NCBI GenBank assembly: GCA_013289835.1
Contig: JABCZG010000008.1
Coordinates: forward strand, 62,001-126,000
Source of the DNA: Acidobacteriota bacterium
GTDB taxonomy: Bacteria; Acidobacteriota; Terriglobia; Acidiferrales; UBA7541
Length of the DNA: 64,000 nucleotides
Reading direction: 5' to 3'
A program made the translations under genes and the position numbers. Below are positions 53,548-62,124 of this stretch, piece after piece. Position 1 is the first letter of the stretch. Each line of letters begins with the position of its first letter. Under the pieces are notes generated by a model. The model was given only the letters and a program-made list of their open reading frames with translations, searched no databases and had not been told where the DNA came from.

Positions 53548-56097
53548 TCAGTTTTCGCCAATCAATGCAAATTCGACGCGTTTGCGCATGGGATCGATGC
53601 GTTCGGCCCGGACGCGAACTTTGTCACCCAGGTGCCACCCCACCTCTTTTGGTTTTGCTCCTCGGCCACGGCGGCCGCCGGATCCTCCGCGTCCACCGTG
53701 ACTTGCCAGGGCGATAATGGCGTGGTCGCGCTCGCGGTATACACAGCGTGCGCCGGCAAAATCTTCCAGCGCGCCGATCGGCACAAGGCCTTCCACGAAC
53801 ACTTCAAACAGCTCCACGAAGCATCCGAACTTTTGCACCGAAATGATCAGCGCGTCATATTCCTCGCCAAGATGCTGCTCCATGAATTGCGCCGTCTTCC
53901 AATCCATCAGTTCGCGTTCCGCGCCATTCGCGCGGCGCTCGGCTTCGGAAGTTTCCGAAGCGATCTCCTCCAGGTGCCGGTGTGAATAGAGCGTTGCTTC
54001 CGAGCCGCGCGGAGCGACGGCCGCCGCGTTTGCGCTTGGGGCTTGCTCCTTCGGGTGCTCGAGAGCCCACTTCAAGACGCGATGCACGATGAGATCGGGA
54101 TAGCGCCGGATGGGCGAAGTGAAGTGCGTGTATTCATCAAACCCGAGCGCGAAATGCCCAAGGGAGTCGGCGGCGTACCGCGCTTGCTTCAGCGAACGCA
54201 GCATCAGGTAGGAAACAATGCGCTCCTCCGGTTTTCCCGCCACCTTTCGAATCAGCCGCTGATAATGCTGCGGCGTGAGGCGCAATTCCGCCCCAGGTAA
54301 CGCCACTCTCATACCCCGCTCGCGCCCGTGCCCATAAGAATCAGGCCGCCCAGCCTTCGCCGGCGCAGGGACGTGGCCATGCCGCACGGCAACCTCCCGC
54401 TGGTGCAAGTTTTCGATGCCCAGCGAGTAGCCAAACGCCCGTGCCAATTCTTCGAACTCCAGCACTTTGCGCGCGTCCGGCTTTTCATGGACGCGGTGCA
54501 GCGCTTCGATGCCCCGCCGCAAAAGATATCCGGCCACCGCGCGATTCGCCGCAAGCATGAACTCTTCAATCAGCCGGTGCGCGATGTTCCGTTCGCTACG
54601 CGTGATATTCGTCATGCGCTGCTCTTCGTCAAACTCGATCACCGGCTCCGGCAGGTCGAAGTCAATCGAGCCGTGTTCGTTCCGCCGCGCGTTCAGCAGC
54701 AGCGCCAGTTCCTTCATCTCGCGAAAATGTTTCGCCATCGGCGCGTACCGCTCCGTCATTTCCGGATCGCTCTCGAGCACTTTGTTGACGTTCGTATACG
54801 TCATGCGCTCGGCGGAACGGATCACGCCGGAAGTCATGCGCGAGTTTTTCATCCGGCCCGCGGCGTCAAACTCCATCAACGCGCTCATCACCAGCCGGTC
54901 TTCCTGCGGCTTCAACGAACACATCCCGTTCGAAAGAGCCTCGGGCAGCATAGGCACCGCGCGATCCGGAAAATAAACCGATGTGCCCCGCAGCCGCGCC
55001 TCCTGATCGAGAATCGTCCCGGTTCGAACGTAGTGCGCGACATCCGCGATGTGAACTTGCAACTGCCAGCTGCCATCCGCGCGATGCTCCGCAAAAACCG
55101 CGTCGTCAAAGTCCCGCGCCGTTTCGCCGTCAATCGTGACGATTGGCAAATGGCGGAAGTCTTCCCGGCCCGCCCGCTCCGCTTCCCCGGCCGGCTTCGC
55201 GCGTTGCTCCGCTTCCGTCAACACCTCAGCAGAAAAAGTGTGCGGCAAATGGTGCTTGCGAATAATGATCTCGATGTCCACACCGAGGTCACCCGGCCGC
55301 CCGAGAATTTCCACCACTCGTCCGGTCGCCGCCGCGCCTCCCCGTGGATAGCGCAGCAGTTCCACATTTACTACCGCGCCGTCCAGCTCCTCCAGCCTCG
55401 GAATGCGCCTCGAGCGAATGCTCGTTTCATCCCCGCCGCTGAACCCCAGCTTCTTCCACAGCCCCGGCGTCAGCTCATTCCCGCGCGGGATCTCGATCTC
55501 ATGCTGAATTCGAACGTCGTACGGCAGCACGACATTCTCGTCCGCACCATAGCGAAACAATCCCACGACGGTGGGGTGCGCGCGATCCAAAATTCGAACG
55601 ATGCGCCCTTCGGCCCGCTGCGCCCCCGTGACGCCTCCGAGCCGCTGAATCTTCGCCACCACGTGGTCGCCGTGCATGGCATCTTCGATCGCGTCCGGCG
55701 GAATAAACACGTCGCCATCCAGCCGCGCCACCGGCGCATCGGGCACCACGAATCCATACCCATCATGATGCAGCACCAGCCTGCCCTTTATTTCATCGTT
55801 GGCCGCGAGCGCCGCGCGCTGTTGACCATGCGCCGCCTCTTGGCGCGGCGGCTGACCAGCCCCTTGCCGTTCCCCTTTCCGGCTCGGGAGCCGATACCGG
55901 CCCCCCGGCAACTCCTCGATGGCCCGCCGTTTCTTCAGCTTTGACAGCATCTTGAACAAAGGCCGCGTATCCGTCTTTTTGAGGTGCAGCCCCTGCGCAA
56001 TCTCCTGGGCAGACGCAGCCTCGCTCCTAACTTGCAGAAAACGCAATATGTTATCGGGACTGAACTGCGCCGTGCGTTGCATGGGGTGTCGCGCCAT
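53548..56097 (-). CDS. rnr: Ribonuclease R
   Basis: 3'-5' exoribonuclease of 849 residues: N-terminal winged-helix and cold-shock regions, RNB catalytic domain with TIDGETARDFDDAVF (Mg-binding aspartates), and a C-terminal S1 domain (ISVQKFGCFVELFEVFVEGLV). The S1 domain contains an Arg/Gly-rich insert (about residues 805-825, GGRGGSGGRRGRG). Degrades structured RNA. Divergent from the small RNA at 56189, sharing an A/T-rich promoter zone. Confidence 0.94.
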   Translation of the reverse strand: MARHPMQRTAQFSPDNILRFLQVRSEAASAQEIAQGLHLKKTDTRPLFKMLSKLKKRRAIEELPGGRYRLPSRKGERQGAGQPPRQEAAHGQQRAALAANDEIKGRLVLHHDGYGFVVPDAPVARLDGDVFIPPDAIEDAMHGDHVVAKIQRLGGVTGAQRAEGRIVRILDRAHPTVVGLFRYGADENVVLPYDVRIQHEIEIPRGNELTPGLWKKLGFSGGDETSIRSRRIPRLEELDGAVVNVELLRYPRGGAAATGRVVEILGRPGDLGVDIEIIIRKHHLPHTFSAEVLTEAEQRAKPAGEAERAGREDFRHLPIVTIDGETARDFDDAVFAEHRADGSWQLQVHIADVAHYVRTGTILDQEARLRGTSVYFPDRAVPMLPEALSNGMCSLKPQEDRLVMSALMEFDAAGRMKNSRMTSGVIRSAERMTYTNVNKVLESDPEMTERYAPMAKHFREMKELALLLNARRNEHGSIDFDLPEPVIEFDEEQRMTNITRSERNIAHRLIEEFMLAANRAVAGYLLRRGIEALHRVHEKPDARKVLEFEELARAFGYSLGIENLHQREVAVRHGHVPAPAKAGRPDSYGHGRERGMRVALPGAELRLTPQHYQRLIRKVAGKPEERIVSYLMLRSLKQARYAADSLGHFALGFDEYTHFTSPIRRYPDLIVHRVLKWALEHPKEQAPSANAAAVAPRGSEATLYSHRHLEEIASETSEAERRANGAERELMDWKTAQFMEQHLGEEYDALIISVQKFGCFVELFEVFVEGLVPIGALEDFAGARCVYRERDHAIIALASHGGRGGSGGRRGRGAKPKEVGWHLGDKVRVRAERIDPMRKRVEFALIGEN

Positions 56098-56188
56098 AGG
56101 CCAGCCGCTACTTTTCCACCGTGATTTTAGCCACTTTTTTCGGTTCCTCAGGAACTTTTTTCACGTTTCCGGGATTATATAGACAGGC

Positions 56189-56284
56189 CAACACACGACC
56201 GGCTGGTCGCCCTCCGTCAGACTGGCCGGATTCCCCGAAAGGGGAAATAAGGGAGGCGGGAAGACCTGGCCCGCCTCCCTTTTC
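56189..56284 (+). ncRNA. Candidate small RNA with three hairpins
   Basis: Hairpin 1: CCGGCTGGTC (56199-56208) with GACTGGCCGG (56220-56229), ten pairs including two G-U that favour the plus strand. Hairpin 2: TTCCCC-GAAA-GGGGAA (56231-56246), a GNRA tetraloop. Hairpin 3: GGGAGGCGGG (56251-56260) with CCCGCCTCCC (56270-56279), then TTTT, an intrinsic terminator. A TATATA -10-like box at 56176-56181 fits a start near 56188. No ORF. Alternatively a leader of an unseen transcript. Confidence 0.5.
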
Positions 56285-56399
56285 ATTTCTAACCTAATCC
56301 CATTCCGTGATTGGCACCTCTTGCCTTCTCGCAGTTCTCTGTGTTCTCTGCGATCTCCGCGAACTCTGCGTAATGTTTTTTTTCGCCCGCGTCGAACCG

Positions 56400-57182
56400 T
56401 TACCGCGCAATCGTGCTAAGAAACGGATAATGGCTAGCCGCTCCCATAAAAAACAACATCGGAAACGACAGCCAGAACGAAGTCCGCGCCGTCAGGTAAT
56501 TCCACCGCATCAGCCGCTCCGCCTCCGGCGGCATCGGCATACCTTTTTCCGCGCTTGTCCGCGCCCATGCGATCAACTTCTTCTGCACGCGCCACACCAC
56601 GCCCCACGTATTCAGCAGCATTACCAAGCCCAGCCCGCCTCCCACGCTTATCGCCAGATGCGCGTTCGAAACATTCGGCCCGCCATTCAGCGCCAGCACC
56701 AGCCACGACGCCGCAATCACCACGATCGAAATCCCAATCACCCGCACCCAAACATTATCCAGAATCCCTTTCGCCGGGAGCTGCAGCGCGTAAATAAACA
56801 CATACGCCACCATCCACACCACAAACCACCATCCAAACCATTTCCCGATCAGCGAGCGATCCCCCGCCAGCTTCGCGTCCGCCGCCATATGAATCGAGAA
56901 ATATCGCAGCCCCACCAGCACCGTCACCACCGCCGACGCGCGAAACCACCCCATGGCCCGCGACATCAGCCCCGGATAAATCTGCACCCGCACCTTCGGC
57001 TCGTACTGCTTCATCGCCGGCGTCAGCACCAAATTAAAAAAATACAGCAGCCCAATCCAAATTATCCCGAACACCAGGTGCAGCCACCGCAGCAACATCA
57101 TCTCGTTCCCCAGCGCATTGTCGAGCAAAACAAAGTGCGGCTGCCAAGCGGGTAAGGAAAACGCCAGGACCTGCAATATCAT
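56400..57182 (-). CDS. PuuD/urate-oxidase-N-like membrane protein
   Basis: A 260-residue membrane protein with about seven helices. The opening MMLLRWLHLVFGIIWIGLLYFFNLVL carries His/Trp residues typical of the N-terminal membrane domain of PuuD (urate oxidase) and related haem/cytochrome-like proteins. The cytochrome c domain of PuuD is absent. Function not settled. ATG 57182 is chosen, with GAGGTG upstream on the minus strand; the frame runs on to 57245 without a site. Confidence 0.7.
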   Translation of the reverse strand: MILQVLAFSLPAWQPHFVLLDNALGNEMMLLRWLHLVFGIIWIGLLYFFNLVLTPAMKQYEPKVRVQIYPGLMSRAMGWFRASAVVTVLVGLRYFSIHMAADAKLAGDRSLIGKWFGWWFVVWMVAYVFIYALQLPAKGILDNVWVRVIGISIVVIAASWLVLALNGGPNVSNAHLAISVGGGLGLVMLLNTWGVVWRVQKKLIAWARTSAEKGMPMPPEAERLMRWNYLTARTSFWLSFPMLFFMGAASHYPFLSTIAR

Positions 57183-57354
57183 CGGGACACCTCGGATTCT
57201 TACAGGACGGATTTGCACGAACACCGTAGCGGATTGCCCTCTCAACCGTCAATCCAGATTGCCTACCTCGCCAGACCGAAATCACACTTCGTTATAGAAT
57301 CTTCCTCCGTGGTTCAACTGGGACGGAAGAGAGAGCCAGAAAACGAGACCAACC

Positions 57355-57882
57355 ATGAAAAAAGCCTTCTTTGCACTCTTGTTGTTGTTCACCGCGCGGC
57401 CCATGCTCGCGCAGACCGCGCCAGAAGGAATCTGGCAGGGCTACGACGGCGAATGGCGCCACGTCTCCAGCCAATTGCTGGCTCTGGCCGACGCCATCCC
57501 CCAGGAAAAATTCGCTTGGCGTCCTGCCCCGGGGGTGCGCTCCACTAGCGAAGTGTTCATGCACATCGCTGTGGCGAATTTCTACTTGCTCAGCGTCACC
57601 GGCCCCAAAATGCCCGCCGACATGAAAGAAGACATGGAAAAATCCGTCACCTCGAAAGCCGAGGTCATCGGCTGGCTCAAGCGTTCCCTCGACGCCGTGA
57701 AGTCCGCCCACCTGGCCGTTACGCCCAAGGACCTCGAACGCAAAGTCCATATTTACGATCGCGACGCCACCGTCGACGGTATGTACCTGCGCATCATCGT
57801 CCACGCCAACGAGCACATGGGCCAGCTCATCGCCTACGCTCGCATGACCGGCGTAGTTCCTCCGTGGTCCAAAAACCAGTAA
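57355..57882 (+). CDS. Secreted DinB-family protein
   Basis: A 175-residue exported four-helix bundle: signal peptide (to about residue 20), then a DinB/YfiT-type domain with histidines in EWRHVSSQL, VFMHIAVAN and HANEHMGQ that would bind a metal. Family members are thiol transferases or damage-inducible proteins. ATG 57355 follows GAAAACGAGACC. Confidence 0.83.
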   Translation: MKKAFFALLLLFTARPMLAQTAPEGIWQGYDGEWRHVSSQLLALADAIPQEKFAWRPAPGVRSTSEVFMHIAVANFYLLSVTGPKMPADMKEDMEKSVTSKAEVIGWLKRSLDAVKSAHLAVTPKDLERKVHIYDRDATVDGMYLRIIVHANEHMGQLIAYARMTGVVPPWSKNQ

Positions 57883-57930
57883 CCTCCGACATGCGTGCAC
57901 GCTCGGGCGGCTGGGCACGCCTCCAAGTGC

Positions 57931-58037
57931 CGAAATGATTTTGACTTTGTTTTTTCCGGGGTGGCCTACCCTTTGCGTTTTTTGCAAAGGGTGGGCCCCT
58001 CTTGGTTGTGCATTTGTCCTATCCAACTCGATCAATC
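57931..58037 (+). repeat. Direct repeat copy A: REP palindrome plus RAYT 3' remnant
   Basis: About 107 nt beginning CGAAATGATTTTGAC and matching copy B (58069-58178) across its length. It holds the palindrome CTACCCTTTGC / GCAAAGGGTGG (about 57966-57995) and ends with GATCAATC, a decayed copy of the RAYT coding 3' end. Confidence 0.8.
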
Positions 58038-58068
58038 TCTAGCAAGCATGTAACGACCTCTAACTCGT

Positions 58069-58178
58069 CGAAATGATTTCGACTTTGTCTTCTCCGGGGG
58101 TGGCCTACCCTTTGCGCTTTTTGCAAAGGGTGGACCACTCTTTGCCCTTTACCTGTCCTACTCAACTGGATCAATCCC
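58069..58178 (+). repeat. Direct repeat copy B, overlapping the RAYT 3' end
   Basis: Starts CGAAATGATTTCGAC; contains GGGGGTGGCCTACCC...GGGTGGACCACTC (58096-58140), the REP palindrome. Its end is the intact stop region of the RAYT gene. Confidence 0.82.
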
Positions 58179-58688
58179 AATCAACCCAGGCTCATCGTTC
58201 GCATAAAACGAAAAGCTGCTCCACGGCCACTCCCTCGGATGCTTCACCAGCCGCTCCATCACTGGATTCGCGTGAATGTAGTGCAGTTTTTCTTTCCTCT
58301 TCGCATCGCTCCACACATTGAAGTCGTAAAATCGGCGTTGCCAAAATCGCCGGTCCTCTTTCATGGCATCTCCGAACTTTAATGAAAGCTGCGCGCTCGA
58401 AGCGCGCCTCTTCTTTCCTCGCATCGCTCGCGATACGCGCTGCTTCAATACCTGCAGCACTCGCGACACATTGCTTTTCTTCGGCTCGCTGATCAGCAGA
58501 TGCACGTGTTCCGGCATGATCACATACCCAATCAGCCGGAACTGATAGGTGCTTCGGACCTGCCGCAGTACTCTCAGGAACAGATTCCTCGCGCGAACCG
58601 TTTCCAGATAGCGCCGCCGGTGGTAGCAACAGAAGGTAATAAAAAGCAGATCGCCTTGGCCGTAGTGGCGTTTCAAACCTTTCGGCAT
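58158..58688 (-). CDS. REP-associated tyrosine transposase (RAYT)
   Basis: A 176-residue Y1-transposase of the IS200-like TnpA-REP branch. The HUH metal motif is H61-V-H63 in MPEHVHLLISEP, and Y137 in LHYIHANPV is the likely nucleophile. Acts as a single-strand nuclease on REP palindromes. ATG 58688 begins MPKGLKRHYG, the family start; the frame from 58730 is longer by 14 residues and runs into the REP. Confidence 0.9.
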   Translation of the reverse strand: MPKGLKRHYGQGDLLFITFCCYHRRRYLETVRARNLFLRVLRQVRSTYQFRLIGYVIMPEHVHLLISEPKKSNVSRVLQVLKQRVSRAMRGKKRRASSAQLSLKFGDAMKEDRRFWQRRFYDFNVWSDAKRKEKLHYIHANPVMERLVKHPREWPWSSFSFYANDEPGLIGIDPVE

Positions 58689-58699
58689 AGCGCAAACCA

Positions 58700-58748
58700 A
58701 AAGAGTGGCCCACCCTTGCAAAACCCGCAAGGGTAGGCCACCCCAGAG
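58700..58748 (-). repeat. REP palindrome upstream of RAYT
   Basis: Inverted copy relative to 58096-58140: CCCACCCTTGC (58709-58719) and GCAAGGGTAGG (58727-58737) form the stem, flanked by AGAGTGG and CCACCCCAGAG. Confidence 0.75.
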
Positions 58749-58832
58749 TCTTTACTGCATCACCAAGTAAAGCTATTCTATCCCGCGGCAAGCGTACCAT
58801 GCAGAACAAAAACAATCTCAAGGTGAAAGCGT

Positions 58833-59258
58833 GTGCCACCCGCCCTGAAGCAAGCTGGCGAAATAGCCGACACCGGAGTGAAGGCCGCAATAGTCGCCAC
58901 ATCTCCCCAATACGTGTTCATGGCAGGAGCCGCCGTCGTTGAAGCTGCACCTACAGTGTCATCGGCGACCACCCAGGTCACGAATGCCGTAAACACAGTC
59001 ACGACAAAAGCGTACGTAGCAGGTTCAACCGCCCTTACTGCTGCAAGCACGGCGATCCAGAATGGTTACCAGAGCGCAGTTAACCTAGCAAGACAGGCCG
59101 CGGTCACTGTCGACACTCTCAGGTCCAGTGGAGGTGCGTTCAATGCGGCTAAAGACGTCGTTCAGGCGGCAACATCGAGCCGGACACCCCCGGCACCCAA
59201 CAAATTTGGAGCAACTAGGCTTGTAATCAAATTAGCTATCAAGCTACTCTTCCATTAG
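58833..59258 (+). CDS. Hypothetical Ala/Thr/Val-rich protein
   Basis: A 141-residue ORF beginning at GTG 58833 directly after an in-frame stop. Low-complexity Ala/Thr/Val composition with two hydrophobic stretches and a basic hydrophobic tail; resembles the C-terminal fragment of a longer surface or polymorphic-toxin protein. Base composition is less GC-rich than the neighbours. It may be a remnant rather than a gene. Confidence 0.4.
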   Translation: MPPALKQAGEIADTGVKAAIVATSPQYVFMAGAAVVEAAPTVSSATTQVTNAVNTVTTKAYVAGSTALTAASTAIQNGYQSAVNLARQAAVTVDTLRSSGGAFNAAKDVVQAATSSRTPPAPNKFGATRLVIKLAIKLLFH

Positions 59259-59281
59259 TGGGGTTAGGGGCTCCGAATATT

Positions 59282-59629
59282 ATGGCCCTGTACGACAGGA
59301 ATTGTCCTGCATGCGGCAATGTCGTTTCACAGAGACAGGTACCCGTCTGGGAATCCGGCGGGTGGCCTTGCCCTAGCTGCGGAAAGCTGTTGCGAAGTAC
59401 TCCGACACCCTTGAAATTGACGTGGCTCATCACGATCCCTCTCTCTATCGGAATCTGTTTTTATTTTGGACTTCGAGACTCAACTCTCATTCTGGTTGCC
59501 TTGATAGCCGCGATACCCATATCTTTCGTCGTGCACGCCGTTATCGGCCTGCTTTCCTCAGGTCCGCTTGAACTTGTTCCCACTGAAAATAACACCGCTA
59601 GGAAGACGGACGGAAACCACGCTCGTTAG
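59282..59629 (+). CDS. Zinc-ribbon membrane protein
   Basis: A 115-residue protein: a zinc ribbon with C8-x2-C11 and C30-x2-C33 (NCPACG, PCPSCG), then two hydrophobic helices (about 47-66 and 70-95). No known function. Start at ATG 59282 just before the ribbon. Confidence 0.6.
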   Translation: MALYDRNCPACGNVVSQRQVPVWESGGWPCPSCGKLLRSTPTPLKLTWLITIPLSIGICFYFGLRDSTLILVALIAAIPISFVVHAVIGLLSSGPLELVPTENNTARKTDGNHAR

Positions 59630-59667
59630 AGGCGGCCTAGCTGGTCTAGAACTATTCGGAGAAGCAG

Positions 59668-60042
59668 ATGTCGTCATGGAGTCCCCTCTTTGCACTGGCT
59701 ATTTTTCCATTCAGCTATTTTGTGGCAATGAACCCCGTAGGACTGTCCTGGAGTTTTCATCATTCCTTGGAACCTATGCCATCAGAACTACTTACCAGAG
59801 CGCACCGCGTTGATCCTTATGTCGTGGCGGCAAGAAACGTCTTGATAGTAGTGCTATTGGCGATGATTATCGCGCACCAATCCATTCCTTCCGCTCAGTT
59901 AGGACTTCATATCAATAAGTGGGACGGGTGGCCCGGACGTAATGCTATGGACGACGTTGGGTGCCCCGTCCCTCGGGTTATGAGGGCGGGGGGGTTGACT
60001 TTGCTTTTTTCTCGTTCGCCTCGCCAGTCGTTGAACCGTTAA
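59668..60042 (+). pseudogene. Truncated CPBP-like membrane protein
   Basis: Begins like the N-terminal half of a CPBP-type protease: a first helix, DPYVVAARNVLIVVLLAMIIA and a short HINKWDGW stretch. The sequence after about residue 88 loses all similarity where a REP-like palindrome starts (59921), and no CPBP motifs (EExxxR, FxxxH) follow. Best read as a disrupted copy. Confidence 0.45.
59921..59972. repeat. REP-like palindrome in the disrupted gene
   Basis: GGGACGGG (59921-59928) pairs with CCCGTCCC (59965-59972), separated by 36 nt. Its start marks the point where the ORF at 59668 loses similarity. Confidence 0.45.
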
Positions 60043-60549
60043 CCCCTCCTCCGCAACCGTTCAATCCTCAATTCTCCCCGTTCCCTGTATTTCACTTAGC
60101 CCCTCGCCACTCCCATGCTATCCTCTCCCGTGTACGCCAAACTCCAGCCCCGCCCGGCCGCCTCTCACGCGCGCTTGAGCTCCTTCTGTTTCTGTCCCTC
60201 CCAACCTTCAAACCTTCCAACGTTCAAACGATCTTAGTCTTAAGTCTTTTATTGTCACATCCTTAGCAGCCCCCCACCCTCTAACCCCCATCGAATCACA
60301 TCCTTACAAAAACCATGGGGGGGGAGGGGTGCGACCCATTTCCCGCCCCTGGCACCAAACTTCCGACACCCCTTTGTTTTCAGTCACTTACAAATTGCCC
60401 ATTTTCTATCCCCTTTGTTTTCAAATTCATCCATGTAATGGGGGGTGTACCCCCCTCCCAGTTTTTCATGGCGCAAATGCGCGTGCGGGACGGAAACACC
60501 CCGGGAGTGAGGGGCGGACAACAATGAATTTTCAAACCTGTCAGAGAGT
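60043..60549. other. Pyrimidine-rich gene-free stretch
   Basis: 507 nt with C/T-rich runs and G-runs (60318-60330). Holds two copies of the 14-mer CCCCTTTGTTTTCA (60369-60382, 60410-60423). No gene or promoter recognised. Confidence 0.55.
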
Positions 60550-60636
60550 TGGTGCCCGAGAGAGGACTCGAACCTCCACGACCTTGCGATCACTGCGACC
60601 TGAACGCAGCGCGTCTGCCAATTCCGCCACTCGGGC
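60550..60636 (-). tRNA. tRNA-Leu (anticodon CAG)
   Basis: Minus-strand cloverleaf: acceptor GCCCGAG/CTCGGGC (60630-60636 and 60554-60560), D-arm with GGCGGAATTGGCAGACGC, anticodon stem CTGCG/CGCAG with loop TTCAGGT (anticodon CAG), a long variable arm, T-arm with GGTTCGAGTCC, discriminator A (60553) and encoded CCA (60550-60552). Class II tRNA structure fits Leu. Confidence 0.96.
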
Positions 60637-60968
60637 ACGAGTGCGGATTCACCCCAACCGCGTCGGGCTGAATCCTGAGATGGTTGATCCCAGCCGAGCC
60701 GGGATCACGCATACAACGAGGCTTTTTCATTGTGCCCGCCGCTCCACCCTTTGTCAACGAGCGCCAGCGCAAGTCGAATTTCCAGCTTCTCTTGTGCAGC
60801 AAAGTCCCCCACAAATGCCAGAAAACCCCCGGCATTGCGCATCTGTTTCTTCAATCGCCAAGAGTGGAATTTTGTATCCAAGGTGCTATACTCCGCCTAT
60901 CAGCCCAAGTACCCCTTGCCAGTTTGTCCTACGCTGGCACCGCGGACCGGTTCCAACAGGAGGTCACT
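60637..60968. other. Spacer upstream of tRNA-Leu and the 60969 gene
   Basis: 332 nt. Carries the tRNA promoter (60729-60757) on the minus strand and a TATACT-like -10 at 60887-60892 that could serve the plus-strand gene at 60969. No gene seen. Confidence 0.5.
60729..60757 (-). promoter_or_regulatory. Promoter for tRNA-Leu
   Basis: On the minus strand TTGACA (60752-60757), a 17-nt spacer and CACAAT (60729-60734), followed by about 90 nt to the tRNA. The leader holds a short hairpin (TGATCCC/GGGATCA, 60685-60707). Confidence 0.7.
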
Positions 60969-61259
60969 ATGGAATCTACTACGCTAACGGGGCCTGTTCT
61001 TTACCTTCTGATCGCCTGGGGGATCATCACCGCCATCTTCGTGATTTTGTTCATCTGGCGTAGTGTGCTCTCCAGCCACGAAGACGATCAGATCTTCCTG
61101 GGCACGGCCGAGGAGCACATGGCCCGCGAACAACGCGAGTTGGTCGTCAAAATTACAAAACTTTCGCGGCCCCTGCTCATTTCCGGTGTTTTGTCGGGAG
61201 CGCTCCTGCTGCTAGCAGGCGGCCTCTGGATCTACCAGGGCCTGAAGCAGAACTTCTAG
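60969..61259 (+). CDS. Small two-helix membrane protein
   Basis: A 96-residue membrane protein with helices at about 10-31 and 71-90, and an acidic loop between. ATG 60969 with an excellent CAGGAGGT at 60957-60964. No family recognised. Codon use matches the chromosome, so likely a genuine small gene. Confidence 0.68.
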   Translation: MESTTLTGPVLYLLIAWGIITAIFVILFIWRSVLSSHEDDQIFLGTAEEHMAREQRELVVKITKLSRPLLISGVLSGALLLLAGGLWIYQGLKQNF

Positions 61260-61299
61260 TTTTTTCGGCGTGTCCCGCTCGCGCCAAGCCTCAGCGAAC

Positions 61300-61935
61300 T
61301 CACGGTTTAGCTGGAGGCGGTTGCGTGGAGGGTGCGCTCGCCGGCTGCTGCTGCGCTGGAGGATTTGCGGGAGCCGCTTGGGAGGCCGTCTGCACAAGGG
61401 AAGTGTGATTGTGCACGATGACCCAGCGATTGTTGCGTTTTTCCAGCACTAATGTCGTGTGCCCCTGCGATTCGGTCTGCTGTCCGTCCACCACCGCGCC
61501 AAAATCCCATTGATAACAGGCCCACGCCACTGTTCCACTCACTTTGATATAGGTATTCGAACGGTCCATCCTCACCTGCGACATGCGCGCGCGCTGCGGC
61601 TGATAAATGGCCAGATAATTCGCCCACCCGAAAATCGGCGGGGCCCATGATCCATTCACGATGGAAACGTCGTCGGCGTAATCCTTGTGCATTCTTTCGA
61701 TATCGGCGAGTTGCCACGCGCCGAGCATTTCTGAAATCGTGTAGTCGATTTGCTGCTCGCTTGTGAGAGCAGAAAACGTGTCGGTGCTGTCTGATGTATC
61801 GGTGGTTTTCTTTTTTTTGTCTTTTTGCGCGGCTGCGGGCGAGGCGCAGGCCAGGAAAAACACGATGGCCAGAAAAAGCGGGATGATCGCCTGCAGCGTT
61901 CGCACCGCACGGCGAGTTTCGAAAGGGTTCTTCAT
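61300..61935 (-). CDS. Exported SnoaL/DUF4440-like protein
   Basis: A 211-residue protein: hydrophobic N-terminal export segment (about 15-37), a Lys/Thr/Ser linker, and an NTF2-like domain with HKDYADDVSIVNGSWAPPIFGWANYLAIYQPQ and VLEKRNNRWVIVHNHTSLV, the DUF4440 pattern. Pro/Ala/Gln-rich tail. Small-ligand binding or isomerase fold; substrate unknown. Start uncertain: the frame continues 24 nt upstream. Confidence 0.72.
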   Translation of the reverse strand: MKNPFETRRAVRTLQAIIPLFLAIVFFLACASPAAAQKDKKKKTTDTSDSTDTFSALTSEQQIDYTISEMLGAWQLADIERMHKDYADDVSIVNGSWAPPIFGWANYLAIYQPQRARMSQVRMDRSNTYIKVSGTVAWACYQWDFGAVVDGQQTESQGHTTLVLEKRNNRWVIVHNHTSLVQTASQAAPANPPAQQQPASAPSTQPPPAKP

Positions 61936-61971
61936 TCGCATTCGCCTCCTCTGGGTCAAGAGGATAGCACG

Positions 61972-62081
61972 GCGATTCGAACGCGGCAGCGATGTGCGCA
62001 GATGGTTTACTTGGGGCGCGATGCGGCGAGCATGTTGGCGGAACGGCGGTAGGCCCGGGGACGCCTTCGTGCAGTTGACGC
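61972..62081 (-). repeat. Decayed duplicate of the PIG-L-type gene 3' end
   Basis: About 110 nt matching 62088-62200 at roughly 75-80% identity (estimated by eye); both hold CAGATGGTTTACTT followed by GGGCGCGATGCG. In this copy the coding frame is broken, while the other copy is the real C-terminus. Confidence 0.65.
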
Positions 62082-62124
62082 AACAAAGCGAGATTCGAAC
62101 ACGGCGGGGTTGTGCCCAGATGGT

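Larger units (their letters stand above)
58069..58748 (-). mobile_element. REP-associated tyrosine transposase unit (REPtron-like)
   Basis: The RAYT gene is bracketed by REP palindromes in opposite orientation (58096-58140 and 58700-58748). Such units do not form classic insertion sequences but spread the palindrome through the genome. Confidence 0.7.

Noticed and set aside
54328..55944. Plus-strand ORF of 538 residues
   Set aside because: Antisense of rnr; Arg/His/Pro-rich with no domain.
60550..60636. Integration site (att) at tRNA-Leu
   Set aside because: A second copy of the tRNA 3' end was not found in the window; the island idea stays a hypothesis.
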